From: Nereocystis luetkeana
Lineage: Eukaryota; Sar; Phaeophyceae; Laminariales; Laminariaceae
DNA length: 64,000 bases
Reading direction: 5' to 3'
Assembly: GCA_031213475.1 (NCBI GenBank)
Contig: JARUPZ010000001.1
Location: 21,110,933-21,174,932 of the forward strand
Part shown: positions 1 through 11,660 of the stretch, piece after piece
Layout: each line of letters begins with the position of its first letter
How positions within the stretch are numbered: position 1 is the first letter of the stretch
Made by a program: the position numbers and the translations under genes
Notes under the pieces: model-generated
The model's input: the letters and a program-made list of their open reading frames with translations, nothing else
Database searches by the model: none
What the model was told of the DNA's origin: nothing

Positions 1-90
1 CCCCCCATGTTAGATTGTAGATAGTAGATTGTTAATAAAGAAAAAGCTTCAAAGGGAAACAGGGGTTGATCGGAAACCCCTGTATTTTCT

Positions 91-105
91 GTAGGGAATG
101 TAGAC

Positions 106-108
<3 letters not shown>
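91..108 (+). repeat. Terminus of the GTAGGGAATGTAGAC element family
   Basis: These 18 bases match the outer end of the inverted elements at 496-1729. SINE copy A begins directly after them, so the SINE probably landed in or beside an end of that element. Confidence 0.5.
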
Positions 109-139
<31 letters not shown>

Positions 140-464
140 CTCATCCCATTCATTATCTTCGCACATCTTCTTCTCTCTCTCCTTCCGACTCGTAACTTAG
201 ATCCGGGGACACGTAGCAGGCTCTTCTCCCCCCTTCCCGCTACGGTACGTGCCTTCATTTTTATCGCGAGAAGATTTCAGCCTTTTCTTCCCTCGTCGAC
301 TCGCATCGAATTGTGCCTACCCACGCTGCAAGGCGCTCTCAACAATTGAATCCCTTTTTTTATTTTTGCAAATAAAGTCAAAGTCCGACCCTCCTGGGGC
401 TCGAACCCAGGACTCAAACAAGTAGAATTCGAGGTTAACCACTTGAACCACCGGGGCGACCGGC
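109..464 (-). repeat. tRNA-derived SINE, full-length copy A
   Basis: The minus strand reads from GCCGGTCGCC (464) to a poly(A) tail, seen as a T run from 109. The 5' head carries a Pol III A box (TGGTTCAAGTGG) and a B box (GGTTCGAGCCC) about 33 nt apart. The B box sits in a perfect 5-bp T-stem (CTGGG/CCCAG). A unique body of about 250 bp follows. The same sequence recurs near 11.5, 14.5, 15.1 and 43.0 kb. The short ORFs inside are not genes. Confidence 0.88.
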
Positions 465-495
465 TTTGGGAATGGCTATACCATTCCCATACTGC

Positions 496-897
496 ATATT
501 AGATGTAGACTAAAAATGTTACGTAACAAACGCTACTCGAATTTAAGGCTTATAAAACTCGCTTTCCACCACATTCTCCCTCACTCTAAACCTGACTTAT
601 CTCTCTCTCCTTGCGAGTAAGTCAGGAACCCCGATGAGACTCTTGAGTATCCAAGTTTTACGTACCTCCGACTTTCGGTACCGGACTCAGTATGCAATGA
701 TCGTATTTCTCTCATCGCTCCTTCCTGGGTGTTTTTTAAAGTAAGTGAGTGAGTTTTACAGGTTCTTGAATACCTGGTACCAGGTACCAGGTGGTATGAG
801 ATATTCCCCTTTTTTCCCTTTTTTTTTCGGGGATGAACGATAATCGAACCACGGACCTCGCTCTTCAGAATCTCACGTCCTCCTGCCGTCGACGCCA
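496..897 (+). mobile_element. Left arm of a nested inverted-repeat element (MITE-like)
   Basis: The arm begins with a form of the terminal motif (ATGTAGACTAAAAATG). It runs inward through a TTACGTAACAAACGCTACTCGAA-type subterminal sequence to GACGCCATT at 897. Its reverse complement is at 1324-1729, diverged but aligning along its length. No transposase is visible. Confidence 0.7.
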
Positions 898-898
898 T

Positions 899-1323
899 TG
901 TAGGGAATGTAGACTAAAATTGATACGTAACAAACGCTATACTACTCGAATACCCTGGTATATTATTAAGGCTTCTAAACTCGCTTTCCAACCACACATT
1001 TATTTCTGCGCAGTTTCGAAGGAACATCCAATATGTGGGAATGACATTTATTTATTTCCTTTTCCATTTTCTGCGCAGTTACGAACATCCAATGGGAATG
1101 ACATTCATTCCCATTTCCATTGATTGGTTACATCCGGGCAGGATAGCACGGAAGAGCTCCGCTCTTCGCGGCGAAAAAAGGCAGTGAGGCCCGCAACAAC
1201 TAACTGCTGAAGGTTTGTCGAATAGCTATTTAGGGGCAATGTAATGTGGTGGAAGCGAAGCCTGAAATTCTCGAGTAGCGTTAGTTACTTAAATCACATT
1301 TATTTTTAGTCTACATTCCCTAC
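899..1323. mobile_element. Central MITE with ~80-100-bp imperfect TIRs
   Basis: It starts GTAGGGAATGTAGACTAAAA and ends with the reverse complement TTTTAGTCTACATTCCCTAC. Similarity continues inward through the AACGCTACTCGA and AAGGCTTC...CCACCACA blocks. It shares termini with both flanking arms, so it is a related non-autonomous element between them. The interior has no credible ORF. Confidence 0.75.
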
Positions 1324-1729
1324 ACAATCATTGAATGAATGGCGTCGCTGGCATGGTGTGAGATTCTGAAGAGCGAGGTCCGCGTGGTTCAATTCTCGCC
1401 TTCATACATACATACCCTGAAAAAATGGGAAAAATGGGGGATATCCCATGTTCAATAACCTGTAAAACTCCCTCACTTAGAAAACACCGAGGGAGAAAAA
1501 CGATGATCGATCATGATGAGCAATGCGGTCATTGCATACTGACCGGTATACCGAAAATTCGGAGGTGAAACTTGGATACTCAGAGTCTATAGTCATCGGG
1601 GTTCCTGACTTACTCGCAAGAAGAGATACGTCAGGTTTAGTGAGGGAGAATGTGGTGGAAAGCGAGTTTACAAACCTTAAATTCGAGTAGCGTTTGTTAC
1701 GTATAACATTTTTAGTCTACATTCCCTAC
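1324..1729 (-). mobile_element. Right arm, inverted copy of 496-897
   Basis: Read on the minus strand it repeats the left arm, including blocks near TGCGAGTAAGTCAGGAACCC and GACCTCGCTCTTCAGAATCT. It ends on the plus strand with ATTCCCTAC. It keeps the full GTAGGGAATGTAGAC end that the left arm has partly lost. Confidence 0.7.
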
Positions 1730-3332
1730 AACAGTAAGTAGTAGTAGCAGTAAAATGCCTGGGTTTTGCGCAAGAAGGCGTGTTGGGAGACTCTCTTTGC
1801 CCACTTTGCGCGTGCGTACCAGGGTACGTCCGCGCGTGTGAGACATACCTTGCCTGCTGAGATAGCCGCCTTTCATCTCGATGTTCCAGTTGATCGCAGC
1901 GATAAGCACGGCGTCGAGCCAAATAAATGTAGTAAAGTCCAATGCAAAAGATGGAAGATTGAAAAAATGCGCGAAAAAAACATCGAAAAATTGCGCGAAA
2001 AAAACATCGAAAATTTGGAAAAAAAAAACTCTCCGAAAAGAATGACCTACCTGGCCGGATCTTTTAGGCCGGATCTTATGCATTTGTTTTTGAGGTGATT
2101 ATATGACTGTTTACGGAGGCTTCGGGGTATCTGGTCCCATATCTGATCAAATTTTATCAAAATCACGTCTTATGGGGCCTGTTTGGTGGAAAAAATGTTC
2201 CTCCGAGATTTTATCACTCCTGAAATTCCATGAAATGTTTTTTTTTGGCAATTCTGATCAACTCTGAAAGTGATAAAATTTGGCTTTGCACTAGACCTCG
2301 GTGGCATTATACAATTTTGTCTAGGTTATAGACTGGGTTCATGACGGGTCACGACGCTACATGCTTGGTTACGCTTGTACACAGCTGGGCTCCAACACTT
2401 ACTTGTGCATCGGCCACCACGGAGAGGGATGGCATCAGTACCTTGGCCACCATCGTGTCCCTTGCGGCTGCCCAACTGCAGCTGCTCTAGGCGAAACAAC
2501 CTTGGCAACGAATAGGACGAGACTACCGCAGCAATAATATCAAAACAATCAAACGGTATTTTTCTGACTACGACCGCCGCAAGCAGCTCATGCTCCGCGA
2601 AGGCGAGAGCTCCTTGCTGGTCCAGCGACTAGCAAACCCCTTACGCAGCTCCCCAGGGGCTCCCACATTCCGCTGCTTCCTTCGAGGAGCTGGTGGTGAA
2701 GGTTGATCGCCCAACCCGGCGTGAGCCACTCTCGTTATATTATTAAATGGGAGACGATAAATCAAGAAGCTGACATGTCCAACAGAGCGTCTCGTAGCAG
2801 GTGCCGCCACTACTACTGGTGTACAACAGCAGCTTCGTCGCTGTGTCTGTGTGTACAGCTCCCGCCGGGACTGCCATTGGTGCCGTGTGCGTTGAGCTCG
2901 GTGATCAAACGTGGACGAAAATCGTGTTGAATCACACACGACGATACCCACACCCACACACGCATTACCAGAGAAACTCAGAATGGGGCACGCTACCCTC
3001 GTATACGACTCGCTATGAAGAGGTCTTTCTTTCTCTATTAAAGTAACAAGAAAAAAAAGCTCACGCTTTGCCCTGGCACGCCTCAGTATAACCGAGACGT
3101 GTTACTACTTACTGACGTCCAACAACGACGCGGTGTTTTGCGAAAAATGCAGATCACGCCGTGTGTGATGCTCCTGAACACCCCTTCTCCGTCCTAAACC
3201 AGGCTCCATTATTTTTTTATTTTGTGGTGGCGTGAAGGTCGATGCTTTCATGCGGCGCAGCGACAGACGAAAACATAGGGGGCGCGATAGAGTGTGTGAA
3301 AGGGAAGGTACGAGGTTACACGTACGCCCCTA
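1730..3332. other. Unassigned intergenic DNA
   Basis: No gene is supported. 1951-2043 is a decayed copy of the MITE ending CTCTCCGATAAGAA (see 24806). Around 2140-2275 there is a weak inverted pair (AAATTTTATCA / TGATAAAATTT). Reading frames of 60-130 codons overlap on both strands without protein-like composition. Confidence 0.5.
1951..2043 (+). mobile_element. Degenerate MITE half (ATCGGAGAGC family)
   Basis: ATGGAAGATTGAAAAA, GCGCGAA and ATCGAAAA blocks end in CTCTCCGAAAAGAA. They match the right half of the complete copy at 24806-24939. A 29-nt block is locally duplicated here. Confidence 0.6.
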
Positions 3333-3673
3333 GTGTGTGTGTTCTTCACATTGAACCGTTTTTCTACACGTCGACATCCAGCACAACCAGTGTCCGTGCC
3401 GATTCTCCAATCCTAAAAGAGATACAAGTTCTGTGGTCACAAAGCTACGCCACAGAGATACTACGTTGCCACATGTGCAGTAAGCACTGCAGTGGGCAAT
3501 GCAAAGCCATGTCATCATACTAGATACGACAGGCACGACATACACAATCTATGAAATAGAGAAACGAAAAAAAACAATCAAAGAGGAAACAAAAACAAAG
3601 TAGACAAATCGAAAGAGAAAAAGGACAAGAAAACAAAATGAAAGCAAAAACTAGGAGAAACAATCTGTCGTGC
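3333..3673 (-). mobile_element. LINE 3'-end fragment (solo tail 1)
   Basis: On the minus strand this is the terminal ~340 bp of the LINE 3' UTR, ending GTGAAGAAC followed by an (AC)n tail. It is 5'-truncated near the C-rich CGACAGATTG block. Confidence 0.85.
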
Positions 3674-6257
3674 GTAAAGGCGGTGGAGAACGAGTGAAAT
3701 CACACACGTCGATTACAAAGCCTCTAGGATGCCGGTTTCGCATACGTGTGCGCCCTGTTATATGTATCAACTCTATCAACCCTCGCGTGTATTCCAAAGA
3801 CCCAGTAATCCACACATAATACATCTTGGGAGACACTAGCGTTCTGCATGTTAGTGCGCCATGGGCAAAACGTATGCACCTACCGGTAGCCACGGACATG
3901 TTGCGCGTCTATTCGCTTACCTCACCTCAGATGTTCCAGGTGGTACAACACGGCAGGGTATGGCTCAAGTGGGCGGGCAGCACACTCTGCCACGTTCGGC
4001 GACACCGCGGGAGTCACCCCCCCCCATCTAGTCGGCTGTGGGCTAGACACGAAGCCCCAAGCGCCGAACGTTGAGCGGTTGGCCGGGGCGCTGTAGACTC
4101 CAAATATCCCGAACGCGAAGAGCACAGGACCGGTAGCGAAACCCTGCTCCGACCAGGACGATGGGCGAACTGTGGAGGGTACCCCAGCCTTGAGAACTCC
4201 ATTATTAGTTCCCCGCATTCGAGCGGCGGTGGATTCTGGACGCAAACCTCGGTTTAGTGTAGGCAAGTCAAGGTCGCACCACAAGAGGCGTAAGGTCAAG
4301 ACCGTGCTGACTGAGGGGGTACCCTGTTTAGCGGACAGGCGGGATACTGAGCACTACCGCGAGCAACGGTGGGGAGTGCGCGACGACAAGTAGATCCGCC
4401 GAGTGCAGGAGATCGTGAACGATCAGAGGAGGAACGACAACGCGGGTACAAAATTGTTCATCTGGTCGACGTAGAAGTTCGGGAGGAGGGAGTCCGTCTT
4501 ACCTTGTCGTCCACCGTTCGCGTCGGCTCTCCCCGGCGACAGCCCGCATCCGCATCCCTGGGGGGACGCCAACCACGCCCCGGAAAAGAAAATGTGGCGA
4601 CGCGAGCTGCGGGCGGACGACGTCTTCAGCCGGCAGTAAATGCGATGTGTGCCCGGGAGAAGTTGTGCATGCGATGACGGTCGCCCTGTGCGCTGCGAGT
4701 CATAGTTGCCTATCGAAGGCGAAGGTGGCCCACCCCGGTCTTTGGCGGCCAAAGGGGCCCAGTCATTTGTCGGAAGGTTGTCTGGCTGTGATAGTGAGCC
4801 TGGCGAAGGTGGCTGTGCTGAACTGCTACACCATTGGCGACTGCCTCTGCTTCAGGGAAAACTGTTTCAACTCCTTCTTCTCATGTAGCGACATGAAGGA
4901 CAATGTATTGCGATGGTGCGCTACTTGCAACGAGCAAAAAATACATGGCAACAACGTTAAAGTTTGGAAGCGAGCCAGGGATGACGTAACGGTAGACGAT
5001 AGAGGGGGGTAAGGAGTGGCATGGTGCGCGCATCCTCGTTGGACTACAGCGCATGGTACATGCGTAAGCGCAAGACAAGGGGACACGAATCAGCCCTGAC
5101 TATCACCTACCCAACCCGATGTCATGGAACCCCCACGGCTGCCGCCGCTGCAGAGAGTGCAGGGGAGGGTTGGTTATGGATGTCGTCGCTGGTGAAAATA
5201 TGGACAAGAGAGAAGCAGGTTAGTGGCGAGCATCTTCTCTCGACAACATGCTTTCAAATTGTCTTATATCAACCGTAAACACCGGCTTGTCAATGATCGT
5301 CTTCCGGGAATGAGCTGCAGAAGCATTTTTCCAAGTGGCGAAGAGGTGGTGGGAGTGACTGTACGACAAGTAGTGGCAATCACCCTACTGCAGCTCACAC
5401 GCAGCAAGGTTGCCGCTCGTGGCCATGATCAGGGGAGACGGCTGCGTGGACGGCCGGGAACGACGAACCGGATTATTTGGGGTGTGCCTCTTCTTGCTGG
5501 TGGGTGGACGATCTTTAATCGTTATATTGGGATCCAAATTACGTACAAAAGATTCGTAAGTAGCAGAGGAAGATGGCTGCGGTGGTACGAGTATACCCTT
5601 GGTAAGAAACACCCGGTACCCGTATATTATATTCCCTCTTAACACAAAAAAACGCAAGCGTCTGCACCCCCGAAGGGGTGGTATGTACTGTGCAAGGTAG
5701 GTCTCTCTTTTTGTTGCAAATATAGCGCGTGGTGTCAAGAAAAACCCAGCTTTCCCGAGCAACTAGGCGGCAGCAGGACGCGGGCAGTGTCATCTGGGCC
5801 GTCTCGGTCTTCTCCCTCTCGGAGGAAAGATGCTGCGTGGGTCCTGGTACAAATATGATGACCTTGTTGGGCGTGCGTACGCCTAAAAGAAGGTTCTCTT
5901 TGGGGTCTTACACGTTCTTCTCTTGAGATTGCCCATTGTTGGCTTGGGCGGAAGACGAAGAACAAACCACAACAACAAGGTGCGTCGGGCAGGCGCTGCG
6001 TCTTTGTGCGAGGGAACAGGGCTATTCACACATGCATGCCCCCTTCGCGATGGGTCGCGGGCCTACTGCACCCTTCCAGAAGGGTACTCGACGCGGCACG
6101 TTTTCTTTGGTGTTTGTGCCACATACATCCCAAGCTCACTATTAATAACATAACAAGCGATTATAAATAATAATATTAATTATAGACATCCTACACAAAG
6201 AGCAGTACGTTACTCTGATGAAACTGTTGAATACGCTCTCGTATTACGTATATATAT
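3674..6257. other. Unassigned DNA with short overlapping frames
   Basis: No gene is identified. Overlapping frames of 60-140 codons exist on both strands between 3.8 and 6.1 kb. The plus-strand stretch around 4.65-5.0 kb is Cys-rich (CxxC near 4917) but shows no conserved family that I recognise. A decayed coding element is possible but unproven. Confidence 0.4.
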
Positions 6258-7290
6258 ACAAGGCGCTTCACTCCGCGGGCGGCCTACGCCGCCCGCTACG
6301 CTCGCTCAGCAAGGAAAAAAAGTACATTAAATTATGCGAAGTGACAGAGGTCCACGATTGAGTTTAGGTCGTAATTGCAAGCCGGCGACTTGATAATGCC
6401 AAAAGTCCCGCTGCTAAGCTTCAGGAAAAAGCAGCTCCGACGCCAGCTCGGATGCACATACACTTCGCGTCGCGAATATCGTACGTACGTACATACCCCA
6501 GGTAGGATACTACTGCTGTCTGTGCTTATTTTCTTCTCTCGATATGCTCATGTCTGCACTCGTATGTACGAAGAAAGCGAAAGCACAGCACGGCACAGCA
6601 GCAAAAACCATGAAAATGAAACCGAAAACTCGGGAAGGAAAAAAAATCCCCGTCCCCTCTCGTGTAATACTTTTCTGCCTGATTGGAACACCTTACACCC
6701 GGTCAAAAAGAAGAAAGAAAAAAATCGCACAGAAGAGCTTTTCTCTCAGCCTCGTACGCCGCCCGCCTACTCTCTCGCGACCACCTCGCCAACGATTCGG
6801 TCCGTGTGAAGCTTTTATCACTCTCTGCCACAATCAGCCCGGTCGCCGGCCTCGCGTGAAGCCCGGTGCTCACCATGGCCGTCGTTCGCCAGCTCGATAA
6901 CGTTGGTGTTCAAACTGCACACCTCCCTCTTAAAACTTCAGCGTGGTCGCAAAAATAAGCACCGCTTCAATATTATCTTGCAGTCCCGAACGCCCCTTAT
7001 ACCTCGTAAATACTCTGTCAACAATCATTAATGGAAGCCACACAAAGCCCGTTCATGCATCCCTCGTGTCGCGAGGTACACGCGACGCCCAGGCACTAAA
7101 GCGGCGACCGCGCTCCTTGCGACCCCCCCCCTACCCGCCAGCACCCGCTGACACCCGCGACGGTGCCGGGTGCTCCCGCGATGCCGTGCTCGGAGTACAC
7201 GCACGCACACGAAACGAAAGAAGATATAAGGAAGAAAGGACGTGCCAAGAGAAATGAAGAGAACTGCTGGAAAGGTCCGGCAAGTAATAA
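6258..7290 (-). mobile_element. Helitron/Helentron-like non-autonomous element, copy 1 (one end missing)
   Basis: On the minus strand its 3' end is ...GAAGCGCCTTGT, preceded by a perfect 9-bp hairpin (GCGGGCGGC/GCCGCCCGC, 4-nt loop). The body is non-coding, with a purine-rich segment and GCGAGAG-type GC-rich blocks. It lacks the other terminus: near 7290 the sequence jumps into the middle of the next copy within a shared GTAAT. The ORFs inside are shared by chance among copies and shift frame between them. Confidence 0.7.
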
Positions 7291-7988
7291 CACCTGCCTG
7301 ATTGGAACACATTGCACCCGGTCAAAAAGAAGAAAATAAAAATCGAACAGAAGAGCTTCTCTCTCAGCCTCGTGCGCCGCCCGCCCCTCTCGCGACCAAC
7401 TCGCCAACGATTCGGTCCGTTTAAAGCTTTCATCACTCTCTGCCACAATCAGCCCCGTCGCCCGCCTCGCGTGAAGCCCGGTGCTCACCGTGGCCGTCGT
7501 TCGCCAGCTCGATAACGTTGGCGTTTAAACTGCACACCTCCCTCTATCAACTTCAGCGTGGTCGCAAAAATAAGCCCCGCTTGAATATTATCTTGCAGTC
7601 CCGAACGCCCCTTATAACTCGTACATACTCTATCAACTATTATTGTAAATGGAAGCCAGACAACGCCCGTTCATGCATCCCTCGTGTCTCGAGGCACACG
7701 CGACGCCTAGGCACGAAAGCGGCGACCGCGCTCCTTGCAACCCCCCCTCTACCCGCCAGCACCCGCTGACACCCGCGACGGTGCCGGGCGCTCCTGCGAT
7801 GCCGTGCTCGGAGTACACGCACGCGCACGAAACAGAAGAAGAAAAAAGGGAGAAAGGACCGAGAAAACAAAGAACTGCTGGAAAGGTCCGGCAAGTAATG
7901 AAAGGAGGCGGTTTGGGAGTGGGAGCTCTGAGACGCCACGGATGTACCAACCGAGCACGCTCAGGGGTTGTGATCTAAGTATGTAGTT
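7291..7988 (-). mobile_element. Helitron/Helentron-like element, copy 2 (partial)
   Basis: This copy lacks the GCGGGCGGC hairpin end. It keeps the other terminus, which on the minus strand begins AACTACATACTTAGATCACAA with an adjacent hairpin (CAACC..GAGC/GCTC..GGTTG). It abuts the next copy with no intervening base. Confidence 0.7.
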
Positions 7989-9101
7989 ACAAGGCACTTC
8001 GCTCCGCGGGCGGCCTACGCCGCCCGCTACGCTCGCTCAGGAAGGTAAAAAGTACATCAAATTATGCGAAGCGAACAGAGGTCCACGATTGAGTTTAGTG
8101 TTTTCAAGGATCGTAATTGCAAACCGGCGACTTGATAATGCCAAGAGTCCCGCCGCCATGCTTCAGGAAAAAACAGCTCCGACGTCAGCTTGGATGCCAC
8201 ATATACGCTTCGCGTCGTGGATGTCGTACGTACGTACATACACCCCAGGTAGGGTACTACTGTCTGTACTCATTTTCTTCTTTCGATATGCTCTATGTCT
8301 GTACTGTATGTACGAAGAAATCTAAAGCACAGAACGGCACAGCAGCAAAAACAATGAAAATGAAAACGAAAACTCGGAAAGGAAAACCCCCCCCCGTCTT
8401 CTCTCGTGTAATATTTTTCTGCCTGATTGGAACACCTTACACCCGGTCAAAAATAAGAAAAGAAACAAATCGCACAGAAGAGCTTCTCTCTCAGCCTCGT
8501 ACGCCGCCCGCCCCTCTCGCGACCACCTCGCTACCGATTCGGTCCGGGTAAAGCTTTTATCACTCTCTGCCACAATCAGCCCCGTCGCCCGCCTCGCGTG
8601 AAGCCCGGTGCTCACCGTGGCCGTCGTTCGCCAGCTCGATAACTTTGGTGTTCAAACTGCACACCTCCCTCTTTCAACTTCAGCGTGGTCGCAAAAATAA
8701 GCACCGCTTGAATATTATCTTGCGGTCCCGAACGACCTTAATACTCTATCAACAATAATAAATCGAAGCCAGACAAAGCCCGTTCATGCATCCCTCGTGT
8801 CTCGAGGCACACGCGACGCCTAGGCACGAAAGCGGCGACCGCGCTCCTTGCAACCCCCCCTCTACCCGCCAGCACCCGCTGACACCCGCGACGGTGCCGG
8901 GTCCTCCCGCGATGCCGTGCTCGGAGAACACGCTCGCACACGAAACGGAAAAAGGAAAAAGGAAGAAAGGACCGAGAAAACAAAGAACTGCTGGAAAAGT
9001 CCGGCAAGTAATGAAAGGAGGCGGTTTGGAAATGGGAGCTCTGAGAGGCCAGGGATGCACCAACCGAGCACGCTCAGGGGTTGTGATCTAAGTATGTAGT
9101 T
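7989..9101 (-). mobile_element. Helitron/Helentron-like element, copy 3 (complete)
   Basis: A complete ~1.11-kb unit. On the minus strand it runs from AACTACATAC (9101) to CCTTGT (7989) with a subterminal hairpin at each end. It has no TIRs and no visible target-site duplication. It is followed head-to-tail by copy 2. Rolling-circle elements have a 3' hairpin and no TIRs, and some (Helentrons) also carry a 5' palindrome. The terminal dinucleotides are not canonical TC...CTRR, so the class is provisional. Confidence 0.65.
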
Positions 9102-9280
9102 CTATATATACTACAAACGAATGTATATGCTCGAATACAGCGATCGTTTGCTTTTTTATATACCAGGCACAGCGTTAAGCAGCACTACTATCCATATTCA
9201 ATTAATAATCAAACAATACAAAATCCGCTCCATCGTCCACTCTGCTCCTCGGTGAGCCTCACGGTGGTATCTCTTTTTAG

Positions 9281-10435
9281 AAGGTTCGTGTGAGCGCTTC
9301 TCGCGGCCGATCAAGCCCGTCTTTGCGCCAACGGTACGATGTGGACACACCCTACCTTTGGTATGCGTGCGGCGCTGTCGCGCATTCCCCCTACTTCGAG
9401 CAGCAGTTCTTCTCCGTCCCGTGTACGAGGACTTGGAGTTGAGATCAAAAACCCGTCCAAACGACGTTCATCTTGCAGAATTTCGACACTTTTGCGTGCC
9501 CAGAAAAATATACCTGGTACACATTTTGACAAGCTTCGTGTGAGCGCTGCTCGCGGCCGATCAGGCCCGTCTTTGCGGCAGCAACACGGTGTGCACACAG
9601 GTTACAGTTTGGTATGCGTGCGGCGCTGTCGCGTGCTCTCCCTTCTTCGTGCGGCAGTTCTTCTCCGTCCCGAGTCCAAGGAGTTGGAGTTGAGCTCAAA
9701 TCCGTCGAAACGGCCTTCATCTCGCAGGATGAATCCACCGTTTGCTACAATTTTCTGCAACTTTCGGTGGCCACGAAAAAAATATAGACACTTTTTGACA
9801 AGCTTCGTGTAGGCGCTGCTCGTGGCCGGGCAAGCCCGTCTTTGCGCCAGCAGCACAATGTGCACACAGGCTACACTTTGGTATGCGTGCGGCGCTGTCG
9901 CGTGCTCTCCCTACTTCGTGCAGCAGTTCTTCTCCGTCCCGTGTACGAGGACTTGGAGTTGAGCTAAAAAACCCGTCCAAACGACGTTCATCTTGCATGA
10001 TTTCGACACTTTTGCGTGCCCAGAAAAATATACCAGGTAGGTGCACATTTTGACAAGCTTCGTGTGAGCGCTGCTCGCGGCCGATCAAGCCCGTCTTTGC
10101 GGCAGCAGCACGGTGTGCACATAGGCTACACTTTGGTATGTATGCGTGCGGCGCTGTCGCGCGCTCTCTCTACTACGTGCTGCAGTTCTTCTCCGTCCGG
10201 TGCTTAGGAGTTCGATTTGAGCTCAAATCCGTCGAAACGAGATTCATCTTTCAGAAATAAATATGACCCTCTGAGCTCTTTTCGAAGGCCAGAAAAAAAG
10301 ACACGTTTTTTAGACGCTTCGTGCGAGCGCTGCTCGTGGCCGATTGAGTTCATTTTTGCGCGCATACCTCGGGGTGAGTCCACACTACAGTTTGGAATGC
10401 ATGGGGCTCCGTCGCACGCTCTCTAGGGCGCGCTA
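9281..10435 (+). repeat. Satellite, ~250-270-bp unit, about 4.5 copies
   Basis: The phase marker TTCGTGTGAGCGCT recurs at 9285, 9535, 9805, 10059 and 10318 (spacings 250, 270, 254, 259). Units share GTCTTTGCGGCAGCA, GTATGCGTGCGGCGCTGTC and TTCTTCTCCGTCCC. The last unit is the most diverged. Frames run through neighbouring units but break at unit junctions, so no protein is inferred. Confidence 0.9.
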
Positions 10436-10727
10436 GCACGACGTGCTGAGTGGGTGGCAATGCTTTGCCAACCTGATTTTCGAGACCATTCGGAACTTAT
10501 TCGGATTAATTCCGAATTATGCTTCCGTATAAGGCCGCGCCCCAGATGGCGAATAGCCCAGACCGTCCATAATGCAGAAACCTTCGAGAAAACCATATTG
10601 TCGGCTGGCAAACAAGGAACTTTCGAGAAAACCACGTATATTTTGGTGACTGTGGTGTAGTTTGTGACCACATGAAACATCTCTCTCTAGGATCAAATAA
10701 AGCAAGGATTATCACAGTGACTGAGAA

Positions 10728-11013
10728 TCGTGGCGGGACGGGACGGGACACATTTTTCTTGTTCGGCGGGAAAAAAAATGACAACGGGACGGGACGGGAC
10801 GGTAAAACGAAGAGATAAAAAGTTGGCGGGACGGGATGGGACGGGACGGCGGGTGCACAATTTCTCGACGGGACGGGACGGTAAAATTCAACGGGGCAGA
10901 TTTTCACGACGGGACGGGACGGTAATTATTTTTTTCTCTGGCGGGACGGGACGGTAAATATTTTTTTCCCTCAGCGGGACGGGACGGTAAATATTTTCCT
11001 CACAGCGGGACGG
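10728..11013 (+). repeat. GGGACGGGACGG minisatellite, left part
   Basis: About nine short clusters of (GGGAC)n-GG(TAAA) are separated by AT- or T-rich spacers of roughly 20-40 bp. Runs of GGG separated by AC could form G-quadruplexes. The array resumes in the same orientation at 13588, past the inverted-repeat element. Confidence 0.85.
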
Positions 11014-11274
11014 TGTGGGATTTGCTCGTACCAAAGTCTGATTTTCTGATTGTACTGAATTGTGTGATTCTTGTAAATGTAATATATCTACGGAGATTGC
11101 GGCGGGATTAGTGTTTCCCCGAGGAGTTGCATAAAATTGTGTTTGACCTGCTTTCAGGGGTCTTATAGAGTCTAGGGGAACGTGGCCCCCTTGCTCTCAG
11201 TCCACCAGTACACTAAAATAATTGATACCTTTCTACTTCTTCTACCCACCGCCTCATGGCAAGCCCCACCCACG
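11014..11274 (+). repeat. Left terminal inverted repeat, 261 bp
   Basis: Exact reverse complement of 13327-13587 by manual comparison. Identity stops at CCCACCCACG, after which the two sides diverge. Confidence 0.93.
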
Positions 11275-11458
11275 TATCAATCAAGATACCCGGTATTCCG
11301 TGTGAATTTCCGATGTGCTCAAACTGAACTCTCATACTACCCTCCCTAGTTTGTGCCCATCGCAAACATTATATATACCAGTCAAGTTTTCTATCCTCCA
11401 GCCGCGCTCGTCTCAGTAGTTTTTACTCGTATACGAACTGCGTTTTTGTTATCCAACA

Positions 11459-11660
11459 ATTCGATGCGAGTCGACGAGGGAAGAAAAGGCTGAAATCTTC
11501 TCGCGATAAAAAAATGAAGGCACTTACCGTAGCGGGAAGGGGGGAGAAGAGCCTGCTATGTGACCCCGGATCTGAGTTACGAGTTGGAAGGAGAGAGAGA
11601 AGAAGATGTGCGAAGATAATAAATGGGATGGAAAAAAAAAAAAAAACAAAAAAAAAAAAC
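11459..11660 (+). repeat. SINE fragment, copy B (5'-truncated)
   Basis: This matches the 3' body of the tRNA-derived SINE from TTCGATGCGAGTCGACGAGG to the poly(A) tail. The tRNA-like head is absent. It lies inside the long-TIR element. Confidence 0.85.

Noticed and set aside
4160-5012. Cys-containing plus frames suggestive of an integrase or transposase zinc finger
   Set aside because: The frames are interrupted, and the His and Cys spacing does not match a known finger.
6375-9091. Many overlapping 60-144-codon frames on both strands
   Set aside because: They lie within copies of one non-coding repeat, change frame between copies and have no shared protein signature.
10728-11013. CRISPR-like look of regularly spaced GGGACGG repeats
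   Set aside because: The repeats vary in length, the spacers are T-rich and similar, no cas genes occur and the context is eukaryotic.
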